This document shows positions 41,725-51,888 of a DNA stretch of 64,000 bases, one piece after another. Location: contig NZ_CP051625.1 in the NCBI RefSeq assembly GCF_012844345.1, positions 3,472,001 through 3,536,000 on the forward strand. Direction: 5' to 3'. The notes beneath the pieces were generated by a model. The model was not told the DNA's origin. It did no database searches and saw only the letters and a program-made list of their open reading frames with translations. The stretch's first letter is position 1, and each line of letters opens with the position of its first letter. Origin of the DNA: Pseudomonas sp. gcc21 (GTDB lineage: Bacteria; Pseudomonadota; Gammaproteobacteria; Pseudomonadales; Pseudomonadaceae). The translations under genes and the position numbers were made by a program.

Positions 41725-42750
41725 ATGTCGGATCGTGGGGTTTTACTGTTGAATCTGGGCTCACCGGCGAGCACCAGCGTGGCCGATGTGCGCCGCTATC
41801 TGAATCAGTTTCTGATGGACCCTTATGTGGTGGATCTGCCATGGCCGTTACGTCGTTTGCTGGTGAGTATTATTCTGGCCACCCGACCCAAACAATCCGC
41901 GCACGCCTATGCATCCATCTGGTGGGAGCAGGGTTCGCCGCTGCTGGTTATCAGCCGGCGCGTGCAGGAGGCGCTGCAGGCACGGCTGGATATGCCCGTC
42001 GAGTTGGCCATGCGCTACGGTGAGCCGTCTATAGAGAATGCTGTTCTCGCTCTCGCCAGCAAACCGGGGGTACGCGAGGTGCTGTTGCTGCAGCAGTATC
42101 CGCAGCATGCCGATAGCACCATCACCACGTCCATCAAGGAGACTGAGCGGGTTATTGCCAAGAATAAGTTGAACCTCAAGCTGACCGTGGTGCCTGCGTT
42201 CTATGATCGCCCGGGTTACATGGACGCGCTGGTGGCCAGTGCCGAGCCACACCTGCAGCAGGGTTTCGATCACCTGCTGCTGAGCTATCACGGACTGCCC
42301 GAGCGGCATCTGCGCAAGGCCGATCCGACCGGCTCGCACTGTGGTAACTATCCTGCGTGTTGCGAACAACCGTCCCCAGCGCATGCGACCTGTTATCGCG
42401 CGCAGTGTCTGGCTGTCAGCAAGGCATTCACCGCACGCATGGGGTTGAGCGATGACAAATGGTCCATGGCCTTCCAATCGCGGCTGGGTCGCGACAAATG
42501 GATCGAACCCTATACCGAGAAGCGCCTGGACGAGCTGGCCGCTCAGGGCGTCAAGCGTTTGCTGGTGATGTGTCCGGCGTTTGTCGCCGACTGTATCGAA
42601 ACGTTGGAGGAGATCGGCGATCGTGCCCGCGAGCAGTTTGTCGCGGCGGGAGGGGAGGAGCTGGTGCTGGTGCCTTGTATGAACGACCATCCTAAGTGGA
42701 TCGATACGCTGGAGCACTGGTGCCGTACCGAGCCTGCTGCTGCCGATTGA
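41725..42750 (+). CDS. hemH: Ferrochelatase
   Basis: Product of 341 aa inserting Fe2+ into protoporphyrin IX, the last step of haem synthesis. The catalytic His lies in [12 protein letters not shown] and the acidic metal-path residue in [11 protein letters not shown]. Five cysteines cluster between them, C206, C212, C213, C223 and C228, in a segment longer than in E. coli HemH, which could hold a [2Fe-2S] cluster. A Cys-rich insert there seems shared with other Pseudomonas. Confidence 0.95.
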   Translation: MSDRGVLLLNLGSPASTSVADVRRYLNQFLMDPYVVDLPWPLRRLLVSIILATRPKQSAHAYASIWWEQGSPLLVISRRVQEALQARLDMPVELAMRYGEPSIENAVLALASKPGVREVLLLQQYPQHADSTITTSIKETERVIAKNKLNLKLTVVPAFYDRPGYMDALVASAEPHLQQGFDHLLLSYHGLPERHLRKADPTGSHCGNYPACCEQPSPAHATCYRAQCLAVSKAFTARMGLSDDKWSMAFQSRLGRDKWIEPYTEKRLDELAAQGVKRLLVMCPAFVADCIETLEEIGDRAREQFVAAGGEELVLVPCMNDHPKWIDTLEHWCRTEPAAAD

Positions 42751-42765
42751 ACCTAGTGGGATTGT

Positions 42766-43398
42766 TCAGCTGCGCCGCAGCCATTCGGCGAGCACCAGGT
42801 GCAGTCCCAAACCGACCAGCACGACGCCCATCAGTCGGTCAAACCAGTGCCCCAGCCGGGCAAAGCCGCGGCGAACCCGTGGCTGGCTGAAAAGCACGGC
42901 GACCAGCGCAAACCAGGTTCCGGTCGCCAGGGCGAGGTAAAGACCGTAGCCGGCCTGGACCGTCAGAGGTGTCTGAGGGCTGATCACAGCGGTAAATACC
43001 GATAGGAAGAACAGGGTAGCCTTGGGGTTCAGACCGTTGGTGATGAAACCGTTGAGAAAAGCCTGCCGTGGCGCCATCGATAGCGTGCTGGTGCGCTCGT
43101 CCGCCAGACCCTGGGGTTGAGCCCGAAGCGCCCGGATCCCGATATAGATCAGATAGGCCGCCGCCACCAATTTGAGCAGATTGAACAGCCATACCGATTG
43201 CGAGACGATCAGACCTATGCCCAACAACGAGTAGCCGATATGGATAAAGATCCCCGTTCCGATGCCTGCGGCGGTCATCAGTCCCGCCTGTCGTCCGGCA
43301 CTCACACTGTTGCGGATGACTACCGCAAAGTCGGGCCCGGGACTCATCACCGCCAACAGGTGAACCAGCGCTACCAGCAGGAATTCGTTGAGATACAT
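42766..43398 (-). CDS. LysE/RhtB family amino-acid exporter
   Basis: Product of 210 aa from ATG 43398; the frame to 43464 adds a polar, non-membrane start. Six hydrophobic helices and the family motif MSPGPDFAVVIRNSVSAGRQAGL near residues 18-38 are visible. Members export amino acids such as threonine or homoserine lactones; the substrate is not known here. It converges on hemH with 15 bases between stops and diverges from the dehydrogenase gene. Confidence 0.88.
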   Translation of the reverse strand: MYLNEFLLVALVHLLAVMSPGPDFAVVIRNSVSAGRQAGLMTAAGIGTGIFIHIGYSLLGIGLIVSQSVWLFNLLKLVAAAYLIYIGIRALRAQPQGLADERTSTLSMAPRQAFLNGFITNGLNPKATLFFLSVFTAVISPQTPLTVQAGYGLYLALATGTWFALVAVLFSQPRVRRGFARLGHWFDRLMGVVLVGLGLHLVLAEWLRRS

Positions 43399-43452
43399 CG
43401 ACCGCTCCGTGCAAATTCGCCATTTTAAACCCAATTGGAACGGACCCTCGCC

Positions 43453-44415
43453 ATGAATGAACAATTAAGCGTGGTTTTTCTGGATCAGGCTACGCTGGAC
43501 AAGAATGATCTCGACCTGCAGTCACTGAAGAACAGTGCCGCGACACTCACTTTGTATGACGCCACCACTGCAGAACAGGTAATCGACCACATCGGTAAGC
43601 ATCAGGTGGTGATCACCAACAAAGTGGTCATCAACGAGGCCGTCATGGCCGCCTGTCCTGAAATAAAGCTGATTCTCATAGCCGCTACCGGAACCAATAA
43701 CGTTGATCTCGATGCTGCACGCCGGCGCGGTATTCAGGTCTGCAATTGCCAGGGTTATGGCACGCCGTCCGTCGCGCAACACAGCATCATGCTGATGCTG
43801 GTGCTGATTACCCGTTTCGAATCCTATCGCCAGGCGGTCAGAGCCGGTGCCTGGCAGCGCAGCAGTCAGTTCTGCCTGCTTGATTATCCAATCGGCGAAC
43901 TGTCCGGCCGGACGCTGGGGATCCTGGGTTATGGTGAACTGGGGCGTGCGGTCGGAAAGCTTGCCGAGGCGTTTGGCATGCAGCTTCTGGTGGGTGCCTT
44001 ACCCGGTCGTGAACAGCCCGGCCGTCCAGGGTTGCGCGAGATGTTGCCCCAGGTAGACATACTAAGCCTGCACTGCCCGTTGACCGACAGCACGCGCAAC
44101 CTGATAGGCGCGCCGGAGCTGGCGCTGATGAAGCCTGGCAGCCTGCTGGTAAACGCTGCACGGGGAGGATTGGTCGACGAGCACGCTTTGCTTGCCAGTC
44201 TGAAGAGCGGGCATCTTGGCGGCGCCGCTTTGGACGTATTGAGTGAGGAGCCGCCGGCTCGTGGGAATCCACTGCTCGATAGCGAGGTGCCCAATCTGAT
44301 TGTTACCCCGCACAGCGCATGGGGCAGCCGCGAGGCGCGGCAGCGCATCGTCACGCAGCTCGCCGAGAATCTGTCTGGCTTCCTGAAGGGAGCGGTTCGA
44401 CGGTCAGTTATTTGA
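43453..44415 (+). CDS. D-isomer-specific 2-hydroxyacid dehydrogenase
   Basis: Product of 320 aa from ATG 43453, chosen over TTG 43435 because GGAACGGA lies upstream of it. The NAD-binding motif GILGYGELGRAVG is near residue 153. The catalytic Arg, Glu and His are in NAARGGLVDE, LSEEPP and TPHSAW. It resembles glycerate dehydrogenase/hydroxypyruvate reductase (HprA), but the substrate cannot be fixed from sequence. Confidence 0.88.
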   Translation: MNEQLSVVFLDQATLDKNDLDLQSLKNSAATLTLYDATTAEQVIDHIGKHQVVITNKVVINEAVMAACPEIKLILIAATGTNNVDLDAARRRGIQVCNCQGYGTPSVAQHSIMLMLVLITRFESYRQAVRAGAWQRSSQFCLLDYPIGELSGRTLGILGYGELGRAVGKLAEAFGMQLLVGALPGREQPGRPGLREMLPQVDILSLHCPLTDSTRNLIGAPELALMKPGSLLVNAARGGLVDEHALLASLKSGHLGGAALDVLSEEPPARGNPLLDSEVPNLIVTPHSAWGSREARQRIVTQLAENLSGFLKGAVRRSVI

Positions 44416-44466
44416 ACTAGTCGGTATTTGCATCGATCAGAGCGCTATTGACGCACATTTTGGGAT

Positions 44467-44491
44467 GCTCCACCTCTTTAGGTGATGGAGC
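44467..44491. other. Hairpin between the dehydrogenase and pilV
   Basis: GCTCC-ACCT (44467-44475) pairs with AGGT...GGAGC (44480-44491) around a CTTT loop, with a three-base bulge. It lies 50 bases after the dehydrogenase stop. There is no T-run. It could end the upstream transcript or be part of the pilin operon leader. Confidence 0.35.
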
Positions 44492-44547
44492 GGGTGGGCT
44501 GCACGGGAATAAGGTCAGGTCATCTTTCGCTCAGGGACGAGCCGTAA

Positions 44548-45141
44548 ATGACTTCGCCAATATATGGTTCGGTTGGAATCACCGAACAGCTTCTCGCCGG
44601 TGGCGAGCCTCTTCCAGATACTTTCGCACCCTCGGCAGCAGATCCGTGTCTGTTTGATGGGCTGTCGTCAGCTCACTGCCTGTATGACTGGTCGGAAGTT
44701 CAACGCATCAGTCAGCGCGGCGTCAGCCTGCTTGAAGTACTCATTGCCGTATTGGTATTGGCCATCGGCGTACTCGGTGCAGCATCTCTACAGCTTAACG
44801 CGGTGCGTTACAGTGCCAGCGCCGCGCATACCACCCACGCCAGCTTCATCGCCTACGACTTGCTTGACCGGATGCGTGCCAACGCTGACGAGCTTGCTGC
44901 CTACGCGGGCTCGGTGTCTGGTGCCTGCGAGCAAGATGCGGCAGCGCCAGCCACAATCATCGCCCTCGATCGCGCCGATTTTGCCCGTGCCGTAACCTGC
45001 CAGTTGCCATCCGGTGAGGCCAGTATCCGTGTCGCTGCCGACACAGCCACCATCACCATCAGTTGGTCAGAAGCACGGATTGTGGCGGGCCAGGCGGATA
45101 CCGAGTTTGTGGTGTCCTCGATCGTCAGGAAAGCGCCATGA
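44548..45141 (+). CDS. pilV: Type IV pilus minor pilin PilV, start uncertain
   Basis: Class III prepilin-like signal SQRG|VSLLEVLIAVLVLAIGV with the Glu at position +5, then a typical PilV body (SFIAYDLLDRMRANA). PilV with PilW, PilX, PilE and PilY1 forms the tip-priming complex of type IV pili. As read from ATG 44548 the product is 197 aa, and about 57 residues precede the cleavage site, far more than the usual 5-25. No ATG, GTG or TTG lies closer in frame. ATG 44657 and 44684 are in another frame, so a frameshift or unusual start is possible. Confidence 0.8.
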   Translation: MTSPIYGSVGITEQLLAGGEPLPDTFAPSAADPCLFDGLSSAHCLYDWSEVQRISQRGVSLLEVLIAVLVLAIGVLGAASLQLNAVRYSASAAHTTHASFIAYDLLDRMRANADELAAYAGSVSGACEQDAAAPATIIALDRADFARAVTCQLPSGEASIRVAADTATITISWSEARIVAGQADTEFVVSSIVRKAP

Positions 45142-45917
45142 AAGACTCAAATCGGTGCTCTGCACAACGCGGCTTCAGTCTGGTTGAGCTGATGATTGCC
45201 ATGCTGTTGGGGCTGATCCTGATCATCGGCGTCATGCAGATCTTTATCACCAGCAAGCAGACCTACAGCGTTCAGCAGAGCGCCGCGACCATGCAGGAAG
45301 ACGCGCGTTTTGTGCTCAGTCGTATCAGTTCAGAGCTGAGGCAGATGGGCATGTTCGGCTGCCTGGATATCGAGCGGCTTCCCGCTGCAACCCGCAACCA
45401 GATCCCCACCGCGTTTGCCACGCCCGTCAGCTTTCAAGACGACATCCTGACCATCATCACCGCTGACTCGGCAGTCGAACGCGTGACCGAAGACGTGACG
45501 TTAACCGCGTCCGGGCTTGGAGCAGGGTGGCTTTTGGTAAGCGATTGCGTGGCGGGGCTGGGTATTGATAACGGTGCCGGCGTAACGGCCGCCGCGGGGG
45601 ATCTGGTTATCCCCGTGCGTCAACTGGAGTACCGGCTTACCGACCATGCCCTCAAGACCCGCGTAAACGGGATGGGCAATTTCGAGACATTGATTGAAGG
45701 TGTGTCGGGCTTCGAGGTGCAGTTCGGTCTGGCTGCAACCGATGCCGACGTACATGTTTCGGGTGCCTACGTTACGGATATCACAGGCGCCGAGAAACGG
45801 GTGCGCAGTGTACGCCTGGCATTGCAGTTAGCCGAGGATCCGTCTGATCCGGACGCGGGCAGTGTCAAAACCAAAGACTTCACCCTGGTTGCAGCCCTGC
45901 GCAATCGTCTCGATTGA
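45138..45917 (+). CDS. pilW: Type IV pilus minor pilin PilW
   Basis: Product of 259 aa from ATG 45138, which overlaps the pilV stop by four bases. Prepilin site QRG|FSLVELMIAMLLGLIL is preceded by a basic leader of about 12 residues. The large globular domain fits PilW. Minor pseudopilin that starts pilus assembly with PilV and PilX. Confidence 0.9.
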   Translation: MKDSNRCSAQRGFSLVELMIAMLLGLILIIGVMQIFITSKQTYSVQQSAATMQEDARFVLSRISSELRQMGMFGCLDIERLPAATRNQIPTAFATPVSFQDDILTIITADSAVERVTEDVTLTASGLGAGWLLVSDCVAGLGIDNGAGVTAAAGDLVIPVRQLEYRLTDHALKTRVNGMGNFETLIEGVSGFEVQFGLAATDADVHVSGAYVTDITGAEKRVRSVRLALQLAEDPSDPDAGSVKTKDFTLVAALRNRLD

Positions 45918-45931
45918 ACAAGGAAGTGTTT

Positions 45932-46438
45932 ATGTCGCCCCGTCAGTGTTCTCCTCAACTCAGCCAGCAGGGCAGCGCTTTGCTGATCAGCATGGTGCTG
46001 CTGTTGTTGCTGAGCCTGGCTGCCATAGCAGGTGTCAAGACCTCCATCAGCCAGGAACGCATGGCAGCCAATCTGAAACTCAAGAATGAAAGTTTTCAGG
46101 CAGCTGAAGCAGGCATGCGTTACGTGGAAGGGCAGGTGCGAACCCTGGCCGTGGCACTGCCTGCCGAGGTCTGCGCTGGCGCGGCGTGCGAGATAGATGC
46201 CGCCGCGCTCGATATCGATCAGCTGTCTTCGCCGGGGGACGGCTGGATCGCAGTGCCTGAGGCCAGCGCGGGCAATGCTGCTTCGGTCTGGTATCGCGTG
46301 GTGCGGCTGGGCGACAGCGAAATACCGGTCAACCTGAGCGCCAGCGCGCCCAGTACCCTCTACCGCATATCGGTAGTCGGCTTCAAAGGCACCACCCGCA
46401 CCGTGCTGGAGGGAACCTATGCACATACCCGGATTTAA
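45932..46438 (+). CDS. pilX: Type IV pilus minor pilin PilX
   Basis: Product of 168 aa from ATG 45932, with AAGGAAG five bases upstream; TTG 45914 in the pilW stop overlap is less likely. The prepilin segment SQQG|SALLISMVLLLLLSL has Ala-Leu in place of the usual Glu at +5, as in PilX/GspK-type minor pilins, and is followed by ERMAANLKLKNESFQAAEAG, typical of PilX. It overlaps pilY1. Confidence 0.9.
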   Translation: MSPRQCSPQLSQQGSALLISMVLLLLLSLAAIAGVKTSISQERMAANLKLKNESFQAAEAGMRYVEGQVRTLAVALPAEVCAGAACEIDAAALDIDQLSSPGDGWIAVPEASAGNAASVWYRVVRLGDSEIPVNLSASAPSTLYRISVVGFKGTTRTVLEGTYAHTRI

Positions 46439-49313
46439 CATGGAACGAGCCAGGACAGGTGCCGGCCAGCTGGCCGGTTTTGCGTTGGGCATGGCCGTGG
46501 CCTGCTCGGCTGAAGCCTTCACTCCGCTCAGCGGCCCGGTGCTGTCGGCATCCAGCGTGTCGCCGAATGTAGTGATGTTGTTCGACAGTTCTTCGAGCAT
46601 GGTCCTGAACCGCATCGACGGCGATACCCGGCTGAATATCGCCAGGGAAGCAGCCAAGGATGTGATCAATGACAACCGCGATGTGCGTTTTGGCCTGTTT
46701 ACCTTTCGCTCGGGAACCAACGCCCCGGGCGGCCTGTTGCGGGTGCCGGTCGGGTCCATTGTGCAGGGCACAACAGCCGGTGAAACACGATTCGAGGCCT
46801 TGAATGATGCGCTGGACGAGGTTAATCCCGGCACCGGGGGTTCCGGGCTGACCTGGACGCCTCTGGCTGAGAGTTATTACGAAGTTACCCGGTACATGCG
46901 CGGCCTGCGAGCCTTCTACCCGCAGTCAGACGCCGAGCAGAATCGGGAGCAATTCGACAGCCCCATCGAATATCGCTGTCAGAAGAATTTTGGCCTGGTA
47001 CTGACCGATGGGTTGCCGACCTATGATAGCCAGTTCCCAACGACACTGGCTCAAGAGCCGGCGGGTAACAATGCCCAGGTCTCCGGCGTATTCAACCTGC
47101 CGAACTGGGACGGCGACAGCAAGGGCGATGTAAACAGTCCGAGTCCCTCCAGCGAAGGCAGCACCTTTTACCTCGATGATATCGCGCGCTTCGCATTGGA
47201 TACCGATATGCGCGACACTGGCGATGGCACTGACCAGGCCGGCAAAAGCTGGGACGATCCTGCTTTTCCGACGCAAAACATGAAGACCTTCACCGTCGGT
47301 TTCGCGCTGGATGATTCTCGTCTTCGTGATACGGCAACCGCCGGCGGCGGAAAATACTACACGGCGAGTGACCGGACAGAGCTGAAGGAAGCTTTACGCA
47401 CGGCGTTGCGAGAGATCATGGCCTCATCCGGCTCAGGTGGCGGAGCGACCGTCGACAGTCAGGTGTTGCAGGCCGGCACCAGCCGCTATTATCAGAGCGA
47501 ATTTGATCCCCAGGACTGGAGCGGTTCGCTTAGCGCCCAAACGTTGAACGCGGAAGGTGAGCCGGGCACTGTGCTCTGGTCTACTGATTCGACCTTCACC
47601 CCCGCCAACCGGCCTGGCGTATTTCAGACCTGGCGCCTTGCTCACGATGCCGCTGTTGCTGGCCCGGTGACCTTGAACGGAGCCACGAGAGCTATGCTGG
47701 CGCCCGTTCAGCAAGCCACGCTTGATAACGCCGCCGTTCAGGCCGGCCTCACCGGTGAAGCCGGGCAGACTCTGTTGAACTGGGTTCGTGGACAGAACGT
47801 TACAGGGCTGCGCAGCCGTACGTCTTTGCTGGGTGACGTGATCAATTCATCACCGGTGTTGGTGGCCCGACACCAGGCCACATCCGGTGCGCCCGCGGCG
47901 TATCGGAGCAGCAAGCAACAACTGACCGAATCGCTTGTAGTGGGTGCCAACGATGGATTCATCCGCGTATTCGATACCGCAGGTCAGCACCGCTATTCCT
48001 TTCTGCCCGCCGGCCTGCATGCCAGCCTGGGCGCACGGGCGCGCAGCGATTATTCCAATGGCAACAATCACCGCTCGGGTGTGGATGGCCGTCTGACTGT
48101 GGCCGACCTGCCATTGAATGGTATCTGGTCGACTGTGGCCGCGACGGGTTTTGGTGCTGGAGGCAAGGGGCTGGCGGCGATCCGGTTGTTCGATGCAAAT
48201 ACCGGCAACAACGCGATCGGCGCGCTATGGGAAATCAACGCCGCCGATCCTGATTGGGACGCTCTGGGTCATATCTACGCCCAGCCCGTACTGGCGCGGT
48301 TGAATGAGCGGAGCGTGCTGATTACTGGCAACGGTTACGGTAGCGCGAGCGGGACGGCATCCTTGTTGGTGGTTGATATGGCGACGGGCGTGTTGATACG
48401 AAAGCTGGACGTCAGCAACCGCGAGGGTGTTACCCAGGGAAACGGTCTGTCCGCGCCGGTGTTGCACGATGATGGAAGCGGCAATGTGTCTGTATTCGCT
48501 GGCGACCTGCACGGACAGCTCTGGAAATTCGACCTCAGCGATGCTGACAGCACCAACTGGACTACCGCCCACGACGGTGTGCCGCTATTCACTGCGGCGA
48601 CAGATCAGCCAATCACCGTCCGACCCCAGGTGCACCGTAGCGCCGACGCCCGCGATCATCTGGTACTTTTTGGTACCGGAAAATTCATGGAGCAGGCTGA
48701 TCTCACCGACACCGCACTGCAGAGTTTTTACGCCGTGCGGGACACCGTCAGTCCTCCAGCAGGCGGGCTCACGCCGGCGCATCTTCAGGCCCAGCAGATA
48801 GATTCGACCACCGTCTCGGATGGCGCAGGCGGCACATTCCGCCGGGTCTCGGCAAACTTTGTCGATTGGGCCAGCCAGTATGGTTGGCGTCTGCCCCTGA
48901 TAAGCGGGGCGCAGGCAGTCGGTGAAAGAGTCACCCGCGATTTTGCGGTACGGGATGGTAAGGTCTATTTCAATACCGGATATATCAAGCCGGACACTGA
49001 CCCCTGCATGACGCAAGGCGCTGGCTGGCTCATGGTGGTGTCGGTGGATAGCGGCGGTATGGCACCGGGCAAGTTTCTCGACACCAACAATGACAACAAC
49101 GTGGACAACGATGACGAGCAGGTTGCCGGCAAGGATCTGGATATAGGGCTGCCCGGCGACCTCAATATTGTGCGCCGCGAAGATGACCCTGAAGTCAGTC
49201 AGACCGGTTGCGCACCGGACATCATTCTTGTCCAGGGTTCAAGCGGCGTGGCGGTCGTCACGGCAACTGCCACCTGCCGCTTTGACCGAATCAATTGGCG
49301 GCAACGGATGTGA
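46419..49313 (+). CDS. pilY1: Type IV pilus tip-associated adhesin PilY1
   Basis: Product of 964 aa, shorter than the roughly 1160 aa of P. aeruginosa PilY1. A signal peptide ending SAEA is followed by a von Willebrand A-like domain with a MIDAS motif (FDSSSSM near residue 55, LTDGLPT near 197), then a C-terminal beta-propeller. An EF-hand-like calcium loop D888-N890-D892-N894-D896-D899 lies near the C-terminus; in P. aeruginosa calcium binding there controls pilus retraction. The start ATG 46419 has GGAGGG six bases upstream and overlaps pilX; ATG 46440 is the alternative. Confidence 0.92.
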   Translation: MHIPGFNMERARTGAGQLAGFALGMAVACSAEAFTPLSGPVLSASSVSPNVVMLFDSSSSMVLNRIDGDTRLNIAREAAKDVINDNRDVRFGLFTFRSGTNAPGGLLRVPVGSIVQGTTAGETRFEALNDALDEVNPGTGGSGLTWTPLAESYYEVTRYMRGLRAFYPQSDAEQNREQFDSPIEYRCQKNFGLVLTDGLPTYDSQFPTTLAQEPAGNNAQVSGVFNLPNWDGDSKGDVNSPSPSSEGSTFYLDDIARFALDTDMRDTGDGTDQAGKSWDDPAFPTQNMKTFTVGFALDDSRLRDTATAGGGKYYTASDRTELKEALRTALREIMASSGSGGGATVDSQVLQAGTSRYYQSEFDPQDWSGSLSAQTLNAEGEPGTVLWSTDSTFTPANRPGVFQTWRLAHDAAVAGPVTLNGATRAMLAPVQQATLDNAAVQAGLTGEAGQTLLNWVRGQNVTGLRSRTSLLGDVINSSPVLVARHQATSGAPAAYRSSKQQLTESLVVGANDGFIRVFDTAGQHRYSFLPAGLHASLGARARSDYSNGNNHRSGVDGRLTVADLPLNGIWSTVAATGFGAGGKGLAAIRLFDANTGNNAIGALWEINAADPDWDALGHIYAQPVLARLNERSVLITGNGYGSASGTASLLVVDMATGVLIRKLDVSNREGVTQGNGLSAPVLHDDGSGNVSVFAGDLHGQLWKFDLSDADSTNWTTAHDGVPLFTAATDQPITVRPQVHRSADARDHLVLFGTGKFMEQADLTDTALQSFYAVRDTVSPPAGGLTPAHLQAQQIDSTTVSDGAGGTFRRVSANFVDWASQYGWRLPLISGAQAVGERVTRDFAVRDGKVYFNTGYIKPDTDPCMTQGAGWLMVVSVDSGGMAPGKFLDTNNDNNVDNDDEQVAGKDLDIGLPGDLNIVRREDDPEVSQTGCAPDIILVQGSSGVAVVTATATCRFDRINWRQRM

Positions 49314-49321
49314 GGATACAC

Positions 49322-49720
49322 ATGAACAACAGAACGCCCGGCTTTACCTTGATCGAGGTAATGATTGTTGTCGCCATCATTGGCATTCTGGCTGCTATTG
49401 CCTATCCATCGTACCTGGAGCACGTGCGCCAGACTCGGCGCGCAGAGGTAACAACTATCCTGATGGAGAACGCCCAGCTGCTGGAGCGACATTACACCCG
49501 CGCGGGTGCCTACAACTCGGGAACGGTGAGTCTTGGTACCCAGAGTCCTGCCAGCGGAAGCGCAGTGGCGACCATTGTTGCGGTGTTAGGCGCAGAAACC
49601 TACACGTTGACGGCTACGGCAGTTGGAGGAGGCATTCTGGACGGTGATGCCTGCGCGGTTTATACGCTGAACCAGGTAGGGCAGCGCACACCAGCCGATG
49701 CCAAGTGCTGGCGGCGCTGA
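49322..49720 (+). CDS. pilE: Type IV pilus minor pilin PilE
   Basis: Product of 132 aa from ATG 49322, preceded by GAGGA and nine bases after pilY1. Textbook prepilin site [20 protein letters not shown] with a seven-residue leader. Two C-terminal cysteines (in GDACAVYTL and DAKCWRR) form the usual pilin D-loop disulphide. In P. aeruginosa pilY2 lies between pilY1 and pilE; here there is no room for it. It converges on uraA with ten bases between stops. Confidence 0.88.
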   Translation: MNNRTPGFTLIEVMIVVAIIGILAAIAYPSYLEHVRQTRRAEVTTILMENAQLLERHYTRAGAYNSGTVSLGTQSPASGSAVATIVAVLGAETYTLTATAVGGGILDGDACAVYTLNQVGQRTPADAKCWRR

Positions 49721-49730
49721 CGAAGGCGCT

Positions 49731-50978
49731 TCAGGCAGCCGGCTGGGTGTGCTTGGCAGAACCCGGCAGCAGCTGGTTGAGAATGATCGCAACTACTCCG
49801 CACAGGCTGATGCCCTGCAGATTGAGCTCCTCACTGCCGACGATCAGTCCCCCGATGCCAAATACCAGCGTGACCGAGACGATACACAGGTTGCGCGGCT
49901 CCGATAGGTCGACCTGATGGCGAATCAGGGTATTCATGCCAACCACGGCAATCGAACCGAACAGCAGGCACAGAATGCCGCCCATGACCGGTACCGGCAT
50001 GCTTAGCAGGACTGCGCCGAACTTGCTGACGAAGGCTAGGCCAATCGCAAAAATTGCGGCCCAGATCATCACCATCGGGTTGAAATTGCGCGTCAGCATG
50101 ACGGCCCCGGTTACTTCGGAGTAGGTGGTGTTGGGAGGGCCGCCGAGACAGGCCGCCGCGGACGTGGCAATCCCGTCGCCGAGCAATGTGCGCTGCAGGC
50201 CGGGTTTGCGCAGATAATCCTTGCCTGTCACCGAGCCGATTGCCAGCACATCGCCGATATGCTCGATCGCCGGTGCGATCGCGACCGGCAGCATGAACAG
50301 AATCGCTGCGAGGTGGAACTCGGGGGTTACGAACCGGGGAACAGAAAACCAGCTGGCCTCGCCGACTGCGCTGAAATCAACCACACCAAATAGCCATGAC
50401 AAGCTGTAGCCCACCAGCACGCCCGCGAGGATCGGCACCAGCCGGAAGATTCCCTTGGCCAGAACAGCTACGGCGATAGTGGTCGCCAAAGACGCCATGG
50501 AGATAAGAATGGCGACCGGGTAATCAACCAGTACCGCGCTGCCATCGCCGGCCTTGCCCATCGCCATATTGACCGCCACCGAAGCCAGCCCAAGCCCAAT
50601 CACCATGATTACCGGGCCCACAACAACCGGCGGTAGCAGCCGTTGAATAAATCCCGGACCACGTAGCCTGACTGCCAGACTCAGCAGGATATAGACAACG
50701 CCGGCTGCAAACAGCCCGCCGAGCGTCGCCGGCAGGCCCCAGGTCTGATTGCTGTAGAGAATGGGCGCGATGAAGGCGAAGCTGGACGCCAGAAACACCG
50801 GAATCTGTCGGTGTGTGGTGAACTGGAACATCAGGGTGCCGATACCAGCGGTAAACAAGGCTACGCTGGGGTCCATCCCGGTGATCAGTGGCATCAGCAC
50901 CAGGGCGCCAAAAGCCACGAACAGCATCTGCGAACCAGCTAGCGCGGTGCGCCAGCCACTGGTTTCAACTCCCTGCAT
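49731..50978 (-). CDS. uraA: Uracil permease (NCS2 family)
   Basis: Product of 415 aa with about 14 hydrophobic segments. The NCS2 signature with conserved acidic residues is visible in IAPAIEHIGDVLAIG and the NAT-type motif TTYSEVTGAVMLTRNFNP. It imports uracil with protons. The ATG begins the base after the upp stop, so the two genes are coupled and supply UMP by salvage. Confidence 0.92.
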   Translation of the reverse strand: MQGVETSGWRTALAGSQMLFVAFGALVLMPLITGMDPSVALFTAGIGTLMFQFTTHRQIPVFLASSFAFIAPILYSNQTWGLPATLGGLFAAGVVYILLSLAVRLRGPGFIQRLLPPVVVGPVIMVIGLGLASVAVNMAMGKAGDGSAVLVDYPVAILISMASLATTIAVAVLAKGIFRLVPILAGVLVGYSLSWLFGVVDFSAVGEASWFSVPRFVTPEFHLAAILFMLPVAIAPAIEHIGDVLAIGSVTGKDYLRKPGLQRTLLGDGIATSAAACLGGPPNTTYSEVTGAVMLTRNFNPMVMIWAAIFAIGLAFVSKFGAVLLSMPVPVMGGILCLLFGSIAVVGMNTLIRHQVDLSEPRNLCIVSVTLVFGIGGLIVGSEELNLQGISLCGVVAIILNQLLPGSAKHTQPAA

Positions 50979-51620
50979 TTAATGAACGTCCTTTTGCTTG
51001 GTTCCGAAAATCTTGTCGCCCGCATCGCCCAGACCGGGAATGATGTAGCCATGCTCATTCAGGCGCTGGTCGATCGAGGCAGTATATATTTCCACGTCCG
51101 GGTGTACTTCATTTACCCGCTCGATCCCTTCCGGCGCTGCGACCAGTACCAACGCTCGAATTTCCTTGGCGCCGGCCTGCTTGAGCAGATCGATGGTCGC
51201 CACCATGGAGCCGCCAGTCGCTAGCATGGGATCGATGATGAGCGCCCGGCGCTGATTGAGTTCGCCTACCAGTTTTTCCAGATAGGTATCGGCTTCCAGC
51301 GTCTCTTCATTGCGTGCCAGGCCGATAACACTGACCCTGGCGCTGGGTATCAGCGAGAGGACGCCGTCAAGCATGCCGATGCCAGCGCGCAGAATCGGCA
51401 CGACAGTGATCTTTTTGCCGGACAGTTTTTCGACTGTCACATCACCGCACCAGCCCTGGATGACGGCTTCTTCAAGCAGCATGTCCTTGGTCGCCTCGTA
51501 GGTCAGCAGCGCGGCGACTTCCTGGGCCAGTTCACGAAAATTCTTGGTGCTTATATCGGCGCGGCGCATCAGCCCGAGTTTGTGGCGAATCAGCGGGTGG
51601 CGGATCTCTTTGACTTTCAT
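50979..51620 (-). CDS. upp: Uracil phosphoribosyltransferase
   Basis: Product of 213 aa converting uracil and PRPP to UMP. The PRPP loop [10 protein letters not shown] is near residue 132, and the C-terminal uracil-binding segment [16 protein letters not shown] is intact. Start codon context is good (GGAAG upstream on the minus strand). TATAAA on the minus strand near 51655 may be part of its promoter. Confidence 0.96.
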   Translation of the reverse strand: MKVKEIRHPLIRHKLGLMRRADISTKNFRELAQEVAALLTYEATKDMLLEEAVIQGWCGDVTVEKLSGKKITVVPILRAGIGMLDGVLSLIPSARVSVIGLARNEETLEADTYLEKLVGELNQRRALIIDPMLATGGSMVATIDLLKQAGAKEIRALVLVAAPEGIERVNEVHPDVEIYTASIDQRLNEHGYIIPGLGDAGDKIFGTKQKDVH

Positions 51621-51853
51621 GGAAGGCTCTCATGCACGCGGGGGAAAGGATGTTTTATAGCTTAGAGTCTGTGTGCATGGGGTCGCAAGCAGAAGGGGAG
51701 CGTTGCTGGCGCATTCAATGCTTGCTACGGGCATATTAATGGCTTCGAAACGGGCGTCACTGATAGCCAGGCAACGTCGGCGCTGGTTGGTTGGCCTGAT
51801 CGCCTCCCTGCAAAACCATGCGTCCGGATATCCATCGAAGGACTGCAATGTTC

Positions 51854-51882
51854 TTGCGTTTAGCCTGTAGGACCAGTATTTT
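51854..51882 (+). promoter_or_regulatory. Putative promoter of the hpt leader RNA
   Basis: TTGCGT (51854-51859), 17-base spacer and TATTTT (51877-51882) could drive transcription from about 51889, just before the structured leader of hpt. Weakly supported. Confidence 0.35.
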
Positions 51883-51888
51883 TGCGCC

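Noticed and set aside
44500..44680. Remnant of a transposable element before pilV
   Set aside because: The region has short inverted repeats but no transposase fragment, target duplication or terminal repeat pair that I could identify.
51673..51870. Possible 65-aa basic small protein between upp and hpt
   Set aside because: No ribosome binding site, no recognisable domain, and it lies in a region better explained as promoter and leader sequence.
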